NCBI GenBank assembly: GCA_023445495.1
Contig: JAEXLC010000289.1
Coordinates: forward strand, 1 to 46,213
Reading direction: 5' to 3'
Origin: Pseudomonadota bacterium
GTDB lineage: Bacteria; Pseudomonadota; Alphaproteobacteria; Sphingomonadales; Sphingomonadaceae
DNA: 46,213 nt
Part shown: piece by piece, positions 31,601-35,027 of the stretch
How the letters are laid out: every line of letters begins with the position of its first letter
Numbering within the stretch: position 1 is the first letter of the stretch
Translations under genes and position numbers: made by a program
Notes under the pieces: generated by a model
Seen by the model: only the letters and a program-made list of their open reading frames with translations
What the model was told of the DNA's origin: nothing
Databases searched by the model: none

Positions 31601-32979
31601 CCCAGGAACAGCTCCAGGCTGCCGGCGGTGATCGAGCCGGTCGTGGTGTCCATGAAGCCGCGCGCGCCGAGCGTGACCTTGCCGGGCGCGCTGATCGCGC
31701 CGGTGAGGATGACTCCGTCCTCGTCGCCGATATAGGCGAGGTCGCCGGTATCGGTGCTGAGCGCGCCGAGCTTGTCGACCTTGTTGGCGCTGAACGAGTT
31801 GAAGTTGATGCCGGTATGCGCGCTGGCGGTGAGCGTGTCCGCCGTGATCACGCCGGCGAACTGCCGGACATCACCATTGTCGCTGCGCAGGTCGACGGTG
31901 CCACCCGCCGCGGTCACGTCGCTGCGCAACAGTACGCCGTCAGTGCCGAGCACACTGACCGACGGCGCAACGAGCGCGCCGCCAGAGGTCCCGACGAAGC
32001 CCGAGCCGGTGCCGGAGACCGGGGCCACCTCTGCGGCACCATTGACGATATTGTGGTTCGCGCTGAGCACGATCGCACCGGTTTCGTCGGTTGCGGCAGT
32101 CGTGGCGGTGATTGTGCCGGTGCTGAGAATATTGGCTTGCAGCCCGGACTTCGAGACCGCCGCGACGAACACGCGGTTGCCGCTGATATCGCCGGCCAGC
32201 GAGATCGCATCGGTGCTCGAAGTGCCGGCGCCGTCCGCCACCTCGAAGCTCAGCAGGTCCATGTCGTCGGTCGAGGTCGGCCGGAAGCTGATCTGATATT
32301 TGGATGCCGAGCCGACCAGCACATTGCCGCCGTCCTGCGCAGAGATGCTCGATCCCGCCTCGGTGGTGACCACCGGCGCCACCAGCGCGATCGCGCCGCC
32401 ATGGCTGGTGATCTGCGCCCCGTTCTGCACGGTGATGTTGCCGGTCCCCGCCCCGGTGAAACCGAAGCTGGTCGAGCTGCCGTCGAGGAAGCCGCCCGCG
32501 CTGCTATCGGTCGCGCGGTCCACCGCCGCGGTGGTGACGAGCAGGCCGCCGGTGCTGATTCGGGCGTTGGCGCCGATCACCACGCCATTGGCGTTGTAGA
32601 TCCAGATATTGCCGCCCACCGCGCCGCCGGTGGAACCGATCGTGCCGTTGAGGTTGCCGTTGATCGTGCTGCCCGCGCCGCCCACGCGGTTGAGCACGAT
32701 GTCGCTGCGATTGGCGAAGACGAAGTTCGCCGTGTCGCCCGAATTGATATCGAACTTGTCCCAGTCGATCACCGTGCGCGAGCCGCCCAGCGTCACCGTG
32801 GTGGTGTTGGGGACCGACTGGTCGATCGTCGGCGTCGTGCCGTTGCTCTGCGCGGGCGTGCCGCCCTGGACGAGCTGCGCGTGCGCGGGCGCCGCCCAGA
32901 CCGCGGCGAGCGCAAGCGCGCCGAATGCCGAGGTGGTGAACAGGCGGCGATTGGAGCGGCGGCGAGGAGCGGGCATCAT
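10663..32979 (-). CDS. Giant filamentous-haemagglutinin-like TpsA exoprotein (7438 aa)
   Basis: This is the secreted partner of a two-partner secretion system. Translation most likely starts at ATG 32979 or the adjacent ATG 32976, with GAGG 6 or 9 bases upstream; the frame extends further up but only inside tpsB. A signal peptide (RRRSNRR, then a hydrophobic stretch, then AHA/QL at about residue 34) is followed by the TPS domain (about 35-300) with VTLGGSRTVIDWDKFDI, IVLNRVGG and IYNANGVVIGANA. A beta-helix-like array of about 72-residue units with ITQ, AN and LG signatures runs to about 5300. A second repeat family runs to about 6650, then GRWLVYTQT and an MBG/YDG ladder, and the protein ends in an acidic tail. 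The mass should be about 0.7 MDa. There are only four cysteines (5574, 5576, 6080, 6082). No toxin domain is visible at the C terminus. The tpsB stop lies 8 bases upstream, so the pair is an operon. An adhesin or biofilm role is inferred from the family. Confidence 0.95.
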   Translation of the reverse strand: MMPAPRRRSNRRLFTTSAFGALALAAVWAAPAHAQLVQGGTPAQSNGTTPTIDQSVPNTTTVTLGGSRTVIDWDKFDINSGDTANFVFANRSDIVLNRVGGAGSTINGNLNGTIGSTGGAVGGNIWIYNANGVVIGANARISTGGLLVTTAAVDRATDSSAGGFLDGSSTSFGFTGAGTGNITVQNGAQITSHGGAIALVAPVVTTEAGSSISAQDGGNVLVGSASKYQISFRPTSTDDMDLLSFEVADGAGTSSTDAISLAGDISGNRVFVAAVSKSGLQANILSTGTITATTAATDETGAIVLSANHNIVNGAAEVAPVSGTGSGFVGTSGGALVAPSVSVLGTDGVLLRSDVTAAGGTVDLRSDNGDVRQFAGVITADTLTASAHTGINFNSFSANKVDKLGALSTDTGDLAYIGDEDGVILTGAISAPGKVTLGARGFMDTTTGSITAGSLELFLGGGGSFKVNGDANLGSGLSDGAVTVHATGGITLSNEFAMNHGDPLSLTADTGAIREAGGFISGGGAVVANAAGEIDLGGANSFTSLTANSTDGERITVNATGNLDFKVNTFSLARFTVGGDATSSGTNALNSGGLFVTAGGAINLSSDGGYTEFGDLSAGGNLTLAMDGNLVLGGVIHAGNALSLTSRGGAIRQTSGTISLGTSFTLNAVTGIDLNQTGNHLGDQSLVSDVTSGTGSNVRIRGDAMKLYLHGALGNVSLYGESGNVVVGPGLTASSLTAEAAGDIQIGSNGNTVAVDTYHRLIGTNVSVYNNGDFTVDGDVGRANVGSVELVAPNGTLTQAAGTIFGADISLRATYAIKQDSGASVQGSNANFGAIAGTDLLLIGANQLGDFPYFSWGTNADVTIRSVGNLYLDTSNFVMWLVPVHTLKLISDEGSVGVYGGFTADALNVQAHGDIMLDDATYMVSKVGSVTGLTSATGNISLREDNGFTIDGNISAAAGNITLRSDGAIEANSGTLSLGGTLAVTAGGGASLTGTGAIKLGAVSTSGGGNFYLGSDGNIELTGLVDTGTSSLILSTTNGAITSNGGSIKAFSTTADATGAITLVGSGFANFWATSSGGGAIHLSSDNDLGFAATTTGTLTVETGGQASNTGDVIASLVSITAGSGIGLVSTGFTVDVGSFSHLSTDDGLISVDIDGDIKLAGDVTAGGAGNTVSLTSRASILQNSGTITGDIIKLNGASAITQASGATLHGGALSLTSSGNVALGQANAFTSIADLSIGGALTLRNQGGIDLDPTAGGGATLGGALTVTSDTGDISAGNVVTTSKLTATALNGSILLGGGGHLIGSLGTLKASGDIEIGTDVPGFTLTGDITATNVTLLAMNGGITQNAGTKITAGTLNATANNNITLDQANAVTTVGGLNANLFTSGHNITFRNDGDIILNGRVDATGGTLRLTSNTGGITQNTGASIYLRANQLFLNAAGSTQLSSTNNNVATIGGITNTNYDTQYQDADGFDVAGNLTASAAGGIILRAGNNGAITQSAGIVSAGYFGAQGGSVTFTRANQFASLLQTQAATSITINTVGDLAIIQGLTGDTISLTSGGAITQQSGTSYVSAYNTLNLSAVNGIDLSGGTFGANNIINLGTLTNTTSGGIRIATNNGGYGTTLAGNITATGQTVTISDELGAINQTGGVITADRLNLSATAGINATRANAVTNLGTLSAGGAGAFTNAGSFNIGQSINAAGNSLALTSTSGAITQNAGTTLTADTMALTAGTTISQGTGASLHATSLSLTSGGTTTLGGANDFTTLTDLAVGGDLTLRNLGNIDLSPILGGTGGYRTGGALTLISDTGNLLSTNSGIATSLLTASAAGSISLDGTIASLGTITAGQSILLTTYNGNMVLTGNVTGRNISLYGNTGLSQTGGIIDADRLNVITNGDISLTAANQIDVVGRLDTDQYDSGTGHDITLRNVGAIVLDYQIEAPDGTVTLTSDTGGISQTSFSNRFEAGTLKANAAGDIVLDYAGNDISHLGAIRSTGGNVTIVDSDAFDLTGQVRAAGALSLTSGGAITTNGGLVIAGGLLNVSATSANLVAGGNIQLGAVTTNGNFAIDTDGNLTVAGLLNTNGGDATLKANFGTIGRGVSGTISANKVTATARDSITLDSTGNAIIWASSSNGGDINLTGNADIFFKIDTTGDLTVDAGGIAGNNDSVIANSVGINAAGGIYLNDQTVTINVGSYRYLTSSAGAIDVENQGDINLDGDVTASGGTGSSYVRLNSSGGSLLQYSGTISGYSVELDAAQSVLQDASAKVVAGDYGLSFRATDVSLLGANEIPSINTYTVTHDLTLRAVGTIDMSGSANQAGSNHYTTLISDTGNIIGGPINADRLSATATNGKLVFNYGNNHIGSLGELTAKNTGGTDIDIFSDSLLGLTGNIIGGGVNIYATQGINQTGGVITADRLFTGTSGDLLLGGANNFGQLLDFGHGNGKNVTIRNLGSITLPGTGNSVGTLTLTSDTGSIGQTSAITVATLIANAATGINLTQANNFTTLSGLSTGIGDIRIADTNGFAIEGNITAPGTVALASGGNITTGTTTVGVVTTPHGKVDADTLTVSAVNATVYTAGDINLGASSVNSGFTLVADGSIDLTATSNFFAASLIANTGSITQSAGIVTGNTVLTGAAGSITLDKANSLSSFGGTSQGGGTVTFNNAGTSTLDLSISTTGNAVVTTAGGVLGAYIRAGDLSLTAGGAIDLTFNTDVNSVSKLVTTSGNVLFTDANSFQILGDVTAGTSTLGTVDLRANTGGISQFGGTITGDDVHLTSVGNLSQIGTTSRVVANTIALSSYAIIFNGANSFNSTGSSVSVATNGGLILRNSGAIDLDALGGFTAGGNLALTSDNGSITSTGAISATALSAIAEHGTVSFGNAANSFTYLGAVSASGDATFTTSSTSLSLLNNIAVGGRLTLGAQGAITQGSNSTLSAASLYATAGGATGAIALGAANDVGTLGALTADGDVSFHDINGFQIAGNVRGDHVTLIADAGAIRENSGTLIANHLTASAVDGLVLNQVGNQIHTIDGLTNSSSAANVGIAIASDVDMHLAGDVTAQGQYISFYVGDGDLTQGSGTITGGYLRLRLMNGSATLGANALDNLDSIQIDGGDFTANANLSTGVLGLNGNIVVSGTTTITNAAGITQGQGGVINTYNLNLNTAGTLDMGNVINIVGGQANIAMGSGSFLSYGDLNLRLNATGAATITSGGNINFTGAGSSSADTLTLSAVNGIYSGAGAGGQIAANHLGKITNSGSGGIALNLLGNVTLEGDITATGQTVSITAEDGLSQATGNVITANRLNVATTAPNASAILDNANVVGTFGLNVTGDATLRSTLATTLASGMSVGGSLTVNTPGDIAVAGGTVGGTLALYSGGAVNGTGYVSANRLTGSAVDNFNLDFTNLNTLDSIESGTDIQINTSSSNLNIVGDITAAGGIELSGHTLNQSAGTITTGANSGIGLSTDGAITQTGGRIIAKYISAVGGDISLLGANQVGAIGNYLSSGGTSIAFRNQGSIEANSDFRFYNGRGALTLISDTGAITQSVAVDATSVTLSAATGIDFSNAGNTIDAIGGLSNSTSGGIAFATTRDLALNGNVTAAGQNVSLSGTRSITQNSGGITANGFRANANLGLSLTSATNNVVNITGLTNAVSGGIAYTDADGFSITGDINAVNGQTLSLATMSSSASVNQTGGIVTSGTLNLSGGQAFGLRGSSSGWNHITGIGDISTVAQIYSQDSLNLTGTISSGYLELWSQGDITQSAGKIVYTAGNFLDIRGSSIALTSATNQLGDVDALIALGGGAINVVSDGNTRFNSLEGGNVSLTVTNGSIGSLGDNADIDTLTASASGGISLGGRIGQIGNVTAGGDTAFRSSSSFDLTGNINIGTGRLSLSSGASIAQFGGSITAGGLDASAVNLINLQGSANTIGTIHGLTTQSGDVTYTGTNGIVLAGNVTAGNGGDVRLSAGAGSITQNAGIITGRILNANANGDITLTGENQLVQLGGLSTGGAISYTGHGDYGLAGSLVGSSVTLRSTTGAITQSVGAILTANLSAHASTGLDLFGANNFDALGDLSTTTGNLRLRNYGELVLSNLSVGGDLTLLSDSRIIGQSLGTTMTVGGTATLTAYAGINLNRANSIARFGKVRNVGALGSITLTNAGDLVLTDDISAPTQMVLLYSNNGAIVQQGGVITTGNMVAHANGNITLDSANDIEPLVTSELVSTSGGISFHSTNAILLGTVSAAGQLSLTSDSGGIAQTVAISAGSLSATSLDGDIVLDQANTIGAVGNVATDGSFTFNTAGNLGLTGTITAPTLVKLTAGGNITQTAATGVIETSQLQATSGATAADGISLLGHNDVAQAMLNSSGKDLRFRNTGDFELGNISAAGHIVEMISDGGAVTQLAGTSILAGTFSATGTNVVLDNTGNQISRIGLIATGSDLSLRNGVALQIDAINAGSHNVTINNGGDISGGNITANLLTVNPIGGGVFLNTANHVNSIGGFNGYQFEFVNDGSFTIAGALQNGMFQTFLTSRNGSISMAGGAVNSGGVTLQAATGISITGNLSYVYGATTTTGDVSILSGLLDIQGDITGDTVTLGGTANGGFVRQTSGVITANLLNASGYGSVTLDGAANHIAALGTLSSSFGDVVIKSLDAVALTGNIDASGYFSLDAGGAVDQTGGRIKAGWLHANGAGNLTLDAANLVDAGGTVSLSGDNVTFVNDGTFTVGGIDAGTTGAIDLTSTNGNIWQSGVMNAGALTASAHGSISFNQSNVIGTLGKLSAGTELTYYGLTAYALTDDITAGTTASLNGGAGISQTGGTITAQSLAVNAGSADLRQANVVDQLGLVTTGGDFLFRNAGDIELWASGNSVVGGKFGLYSDTGSVTNPGALFTANIVDVTAAGEVNLNGGTFNYIDRLVSQNGGVTVITTSNIIGGNLISAVNGTVDLTVGRITADSVKASLLNVDATGSDIELTGDNLIDRLGYLFGNNISLGVGQTAITGYINASNSIAFVRSGLATDFALGMGSNGALRAQMISLSNTGSAGTATLTGIVASSSQLELNLNFNGTASVTTSTGGIYLNNAAVDGDLYLRAYNAISASGAPSAISGTISAQNITGDISLNFGTNNVGHFGDILTGSGYIGLGAASVDLTGVVQAGGGGGIFLSAANGSVTQASGSIVSAANIEGMATGDFLLTGANHISALGTITATNGDIAVATDRSLTIVGDVTTDRSHSISLISTLASGPAIQNSGTGVLHTGTLNIQAIGDVVLTNQDILRLGLIDPTLFSFSQAADFDITADIVADAVQLTSTGGQITQSGGAITASSTALSARNGISLLGNNRFGTLSLSTMTGDIGIRNVGDLVLTALASPGDASVTVAGGSLTIGSPTVTAAGNLSLEADSFVSITSAIDAGGDVSVTSHNGAVSLFTVRAGDDIAVSAATAVSIVGASIGTSGVDNEADDHNMLFSGSAVTLGAVSPASISADNALEFNGWTGSAAINAGAGGAAVNLYRMDHALSIAAVSGAVQAQVDTGDLMLGTVSGGNVSLRSVLGSVNATGVSVTGDYTLWSGAGFNAGALSPCGCGIVNLTITQDNGNLFLPTSIGATGNILIKIAAGALDADTGVQLGANGDVEIRAANIGIGGLSGNNVTLVANAGTIDVRDFLLVANDYTLTGRNFAGAALAPGGTRGGTWALTATGALDMGGNTLEYAGDIDFSVSGLLSNGTIQSLSGAVTGTANSADVYRLIAATDLDVSTTSGSFTIFQAAADTGSATLRSSQALNVTGSIEAGTDASVSAQFGAATVGNASAGGDISVYSLFGNATLRQAKLTGATGSLSVQSVIGAAKLGADDNASITADHYFERAAGSTGTVSILGSTGAKVYLDHSAALDLVQANTAWVEVQHGDLSIDTLAALAGDATAITGAGSIFVNSARGGVLLLEASGGNLTLGGAGITANGIHLVADGTVDTTALNSLSGQYIEIVGSTIRAASLSSSGDADLSSTNGGITLDNLTASGAVFVSAFGDLAMNQVSVGGLSNFVAGGEATVRGVIAGNGFTLTGQGNVTLGADAGTLAAAGNYIQVGGALGGCGCFTGGATVISLGGNVSVNLLSVTGVLDRVTADAGDVSIANATGDLGINLLRAHDIVVSTPGQLSIIDAQSSGGSYALTAADFNTFALNPSLFGGATRLGDVTIIDTDGDLNSTGSFNSSGDIHVEARGGAITGGLALIAAGDVTAIGQGVALQWAEGRDVTIDAGTGTVAISNTLSVGRNYTVTAGNFSGNALTVGGMKTGSLAITDTAGDFDFGATDLAFGGAIDIDASHGLLAIGNLQAGNAITLNAGGNLSLASATLTSTGTNSFSLVSRGDLQFGAANAASIAGTNVFSHAGSIAGGTSIQADGNLAINLQQANSLGAIEGGTVQITVAAGDFSAGDIDAVGALSVQGPAGTLALGNLTTSAGHINVSGQGSTTLGNVSGHFVINLGTSLGNLSVGTVTGGDVSFSVAGGINAASVSASTLGVVAMGGNVDLDDGGTGSQVGSLGSVTVGNGNFALRNLQGLSLDGVIEVSGVLDLQISGALTQNAWYVVANRLQGDVTGAATLGGDNRIGTLAAFSANGLKLNNAAALVVDGLVQGNGGAVSIASHGGLEISPNGSIVSAASGDAIVLASDGRFTNLAGAGALSASNGRWLVYTQTGGNPGTSDPLNDFGGLAGTSYYGDAYDFGTGGFATAPNAGNRFVYGYRPVLTVTPSSLHLVYDGTVPNVTTTITGLVNGDSAANAWSGQAAITGVGSDAGTYPAYGSLGTLSSEMGYAFTFVPGTVVIDPRVISAILTANGKTYDGTLGATGTLGLSGLIAGDTVTANSTGMAFDGKNAGMHLVTASGITLSGSDAGNYVLSAASTTAMAEILAKAITATLSANGKTYDGTTAATGSLSLAGLIGNEQVSATGSYAFDSRNAGTGRTVTASGITLSGADAGNYVLTGTSATALADILAKAVTATLSANGKTYDGSIAATGSLSLGGLIGNDQVNVTGSYAFDSKNAGTRTVTASGITLSGTDAGNYVLSATSTTALADILAKAITATLSANGKTYDGTTAATGTLGLNGVVAGDTVSATSTGIAFDSRNAGTGRTVTASGISLSGGDAGNYVLTSASATALANILAKAISATLAANGRVYDGTTAATGTLGLTGVVAGDTVGVTAAGIAFDSKNVGTRTATATGLALNGTDAANYTISGTASGSAAISPKAIGATATADSRTYDGTTAATGRIALTGLISGDTVTGTASYRFADANAGTGRTVQVSGLSLSGADAANYTVTLSSTPVTADITRRAVTVTVADMTKLLGQPDPAFTYAVTGGSVVSGDSFGGALARAAGEQVGRYAIGQGTLALSANYLLTVIPGTLAITLTQSGADASDALRTLRAGVAPGFSLDQNPSRNLEGDDQGEDEGDGDK
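10990..12800 (-). repeat. C-terminal MBG/YDG repeat ladder of TpsA
   Basis: Six YDG-type units (ANGKTYDGTTAATGxLxLxGLI, then AFDSxNAGTRTV, then SGxDAGNYVL) are flanked by MBG-like units on both sides. The YDG codons can be phased on the GTCATA hexamer of the plus strand at 12745 (MBG), 12499, 12247, 11995, 11746, 11491 and 11242; spacings are 246, 252, 252, 249, 255 and 249 bases, all whole codons. Such Ig-like modules are common at the C-terminal end of large surface adhesins. Confidence 0.88.
13500..16600 (-). repeat. Second TpsA repeat family carrying the Cys-Gly-Cys motifs
   Basis: Several units here follow a different pattern from the ITQ array: (D/N)YTL or SYAL, then xFxxxAL, a short loop, then GxxxLTxTxGxLxxG. 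Loop versions include ALAPGGTRGG, ALTVGGMKTG, ALNPSLFGGA, ALSPCGCGIV and ALGGCGCFTG. The two Cys-Gly-Cys motifs (codons 16252-16260 and 14734-14742) fall at this same loop. Borders are approximate. Confidence 0.6.
17000..31900 (-). repeat. Roughly 72-residue beta-helix repeat array in TpsA
   Basis: Dozens of diverged units share the order G(A/S)ITQxxG, (I/V)xAxxLxxxAxxGIxL, ANxxxxLGxL, GxxxxxxxGFxxxGxITA, then LTSxxG. One spacing measured between adjacent ITQ motifs (about 22360 to 22140) is 72 residues. The array explains why the 22-kb frame looks internally repetitive. The repeats are protein-level and diverged in DNA, unlike the 273-base repeats of the autotransporter. Borders are approximate. 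Confidence 0.75.
32080..32877 (-). other. TPS (haemagglutination-activity) secretion domain of TpsA
   Basis: Residues about 35-300 of TpsA carry the features of the filamentous-haemagglutinin N-terminal domain, which the TpsB POTRA domains recognise in the periplasm: an early VxLGGSRTVIDWDKFDI strand, FVFANRSDIVLNRV, then NLNGTIG and GNIWIYNANGVVIGANARI with GGLLVTTA. The usual NPNG signature reads NANG here. The domain borders are approximate. Confidence 0.85.
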
Positions 32980-32987
32980 TCTATCCC

Positions 32988-34700
32988 TCAGAAGATCGAG
33001 GCGGTGAGGCTGACGAGGAAGCGGTCGCCGGGCTTGGGCGTATTGGGGGCCACCCGGTCGAACGGATGCGCCCAGGCGGCATCGACCGAGAACCACGGCC
33101 CGATCTGGGCGCGGACGCCATAGCCGGCCGAGCGCAGCGTCACCTTGTCGGCGCCGGGCCCGATATTGGTGAGCCGCACCGCGTCGAGAAACGCATAGGG
33201 CCGGAACACCGATCGCTTGGCGAACTGGAAGGGCGCGGTGCTGATCTCGAGCGACGAGCCGAGCGCCCGGTCGCCGGATGCAGCCGAGGGGTCGTAGCCC
33301 CGCCCGATCGACAGCCCGCCGGCGGCGAACTCCTCATAGGAGAGCAAGGGCGTGTCGGTGTATTGCCAGCTGGTCGAAAGGCTGGCGGTGACTGGGCCGA
33401 ACAGTCGGCCGCCGACCGACAGGTCCGCGCGGACCACCGTCGCGTCCGGGCGCCCGCCGAAGCGCGAGGCATTCTTGTTGCCGAAGGGCGTCGCGCCAAG
33501 ACCATCGACGCCCCGGCGCAGTTCCAGCGATCCGGTCGCCGCCACCGAATGCGACGCCAGCTCGCGCGGGGCGAGATGCCCGTCGAGCTTGGCGAAGAAC
33601 ACCCGCAGCTTGTCGTCGGTCAGCGTCGCGACGCCGCCGCCGAACTCCACCTTCTGGTCGATCCATTCCAGGCCGCCCGACAGGGTCAGGTTGTAGCGGC
33701 GGTGGCGCAACAGCGGATAGCTGAGCCGGGCATTGCCGGCGAAGCTGTTGCCGAGCAGGTTCAGCGGCTTGAGCGCCGCGCCGGGGCGGGTCCGCGCGAA
33801 CGAGCCGGACAGGTCGAGCTGCAGTCCCTCCCCGCCCAGCTTCACGCTTTCGGTCAGCTGGATAACGCGCTGCTCGGGGCTGGTGATCGTGCCATAGCCG
33901 ACGATGGTCGTCCGCTCGCCGAACGGGGTGAAGCTGTTGTAGTCCACCCGCGCGGTCGCCAGGTCGCGCCCGATCGATTCCGAGCCGCCATTGTTGACCG
34001 AGAAGCTGGCGGTCACCGGCGTGCGCGAGATCGCGATGTCGAGGTCGACCGCTCCCTTGCCGCCCTGCGCCTGCTTGAGCGAGGCCTGGACGATAACCCC
34101 CGGAATGTCGGAAGCGAGCAGCAGGTAGCGCTGGGCGACGTTGAGATCGAAGGGCGTCATCCCCTTCAGCTTGTCGAGATAGCGCTCGACCTGGCGCTGC
34201 GCCGGGCCGACATCGCCGTGATAGCTGACCGAGGAGACATGCGCCTCGGTGACCAGCAGGACCAGCTTGCCGTCGGCGATCCGCTGCTCGGGGATCTCGA
34301 CCGACGCGAGCACGCCGCGGCGCAGGTAGAGCGAGGCCACCCGATCGCGGATCGTGCAGATCGTGGCCAGCGGCACTTCGCGCCCGATCAGATCGGCATA
34401 TGCCAGCTTCAGCCGGTCGTCGGACAAAGCGAGCTTGCCGTTATTGCCCTGGAACTCGACGGCGCTCAGCGTCACCTTCAGGGTGCTGCTGGCGAAGGGG
34501 CACGGCCCCGCTTCCATGTCGCGGAACAGCTCGCCGCGCGGCGCCGCCGGGATCGGCGTCTGCTGGGCAGGGTTGAGCTGCTGGCGGTTGGGCAGCACCT
34601 GCGCCGCCGCCGGCACGGCGAGGACCGCCGCGCCCAGTAGCAGGGAAGAGGCGAGCGCCTTCCGCCCGAAAGGGAGATGCTGCACGGCAACCTTGGGCAT
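32988..34700 (-). CDS. TpsB outer-membrane transporter (ShlB/FhaC/HecB family)
   Basis: This is the 570-residue outer-membrane pore that secretes the TpsA encoded next to it. ATG 34700 is chosen because it is followed by a signal peptide (RKALASSLLLGAAVLAVPAAAQ) and preceded by AAGG; the longer frame back to 34958 has no such features. Residues about 65-230 form POTRA domains, with a paired Cys67 and Cys115 as in ShlB-type proteins. The rest is a beta-barrel with the conserved lid-loop motif GRGYDPS (Arg467-Gly468-Tyr469), and the protein ends in ASIF with a terminal Phe. Its stop codon TGA overlaps the GAGG ribosome site of tpsA, so the two genes are probably translationally coupled. A 38-bp dyad lies 100 bases upstream of the start. 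Confidence 0.95.
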   Translation of the reverse strand: MPKVAVQHLPFGRKALASSLLLGAAVLAVPAAAQVLPNRQQLNPAQQTPIPAAPRGELFRDMEAGPCPFASSTLKVTLSAVEFQGNNGKLALSDDRLKLAYADLIGREVPLATICTIRDRVASLYLRRGVLASVEIPEQRIADGKLVLLVTEAHVSSVSYHGDVGPAQRQVERYLDKLKGMTPFDLNVAQRYLLLASDIPGVIVQASLKQAQGGKGAVDLDIAISRTPVTASFSVNNGGSESIGRDLATARVDYNSFTPFGERTTIVGYGTITSPEQRVIQLTESVKLGGEGLQLDLSGSFARTRPGAALKPLNLLGNSFAGNARLSYPLLRHRRYNLTLSGGLEWIDQKVEFGGGVATLTDDKLRVFFAKLDGHLAPRELASHSVAATGSLELRRGVDGLGATPFGNKNASRFGGRPDATVVRADLSVGGRLFGPVTASLSTSWQYTDTPLLSYEEFAAGGLSIGRGYDPSAASGDRALGSSLEISTAPFQFAKRSVFRPYAFLDAVRLTNIGPGADKVTLRSAGYGVRAQIGPWFSVDAAWAHPFDRVAPNTPKPGDRFLVSLTASIF

Positions 34701-34799
34701 CGCTCGGCCTTTTTTTGTCTTGAACTGGGGAACCCGGAGGCCACTCCGCCCCACGACCCGGGCGAGCGATCCTGCGCGCGGATGGTATCGCAGGGCGGA

Positions 34800-34837
34800 T
34801 TCCGCGTCTGTCGCTACAACTAGTGACAGCAGCGGAA
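34800..34837. promoter_or_regulatory. 38-bp interrupted dyad upstream of tpsB
   Basis: The left arm TTCCGCGTCTGTCGCTA (34800-34816) and right arm TAGTGACAGCAGCGGAA (34821-34837) are complementary at 14 of 17 positions around a CAAC centre. The inner 9-bp arms (CTGTCGCTA / TAGTGACAG) have one mismatch, a possible G-U pair. It lies about 100 bases from the tpsB start codon. It could be an operator for a dimeric regulator, such as the adjacent LuxR-type protein or the response regulator, or a leader hairpin. No T tract marks it as a terminator. Confidence 0.6.
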
Positions 34838-35000
34838 CGACGTCACCGAGGGATCGCGGAGTCGCCGGGGAAGCGCGCATCGACTGCGGTTCCGGGCGTA
34901 AGCCACGGTGAAGAAACTCCAATTCCATCGACGCCATCCCCCCGCCGCGCGCGCGCATGCACGGTCCCGGACATGAGGGGGTAAGCAGGGCGCCGGGGAG

Positions 35001-35027
35001 CGGATAGCTCCCATATGGGAGTATCCG
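35001..35027. promoter_or_regulatory. Palindrome directly after the LuxR-type gene
   Basis: CTCCCATATGGGAG (35008-35021) is a perfect 14-bp palindrome. It is extended by CGGATA at 35001-35006 and TATCCG at 35022-35027, with one bulged base at 35007. It begins at the base after the stop of the regulator gene. No T run follows on the minus strand, so it may be either a terminator-like hairpin or a protein-binding site controlling read-through into tpsB. Confidence 0.5.

Larger units (their letters stand above)
34701..35027. other. Upstream region of tpsB
   Basis: This 327-base gap lies between the LuxR-type regulator and tpsB, both on the minus strand. It holds two dyads listed separately (34800-34837 and 35001-35027) and, near the tpsB start, an A7 run followed by GGCCGAGCG before the ATG. 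No supported gene is present; the frame that extends tpsB upstream through here has no signal peptide or family similarity. I cannot assign a -35/-10 promoter with confidence. Confidence 0.7.

Noticed and set aside
10663..32979. Possible CRISPR array or satellite DNA because of dense repeats
   Set aside because: The repeats are coding, spaced by whole codons, diverged, and have no constant direct repeats with unique spacers.
10648..33123. Very long plus-strand frames (1387, 1916, 832, 1411 and 806 codons) opposite tpsA
   Set aside because: Low-complexity Arg/Ala/Gly/Asp translations with no motif, signal peptide or consistent ribosome site. They follow the repeat structure of tpsA on the other strand and are compositional shadows.
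34701..34958. Longer tpsB start at 34958
   Set aside because: The extra 86 residues have no family similarity and would bury the signal peptide that begins at 34700. The 38-bp dyad also lies within this stretch.
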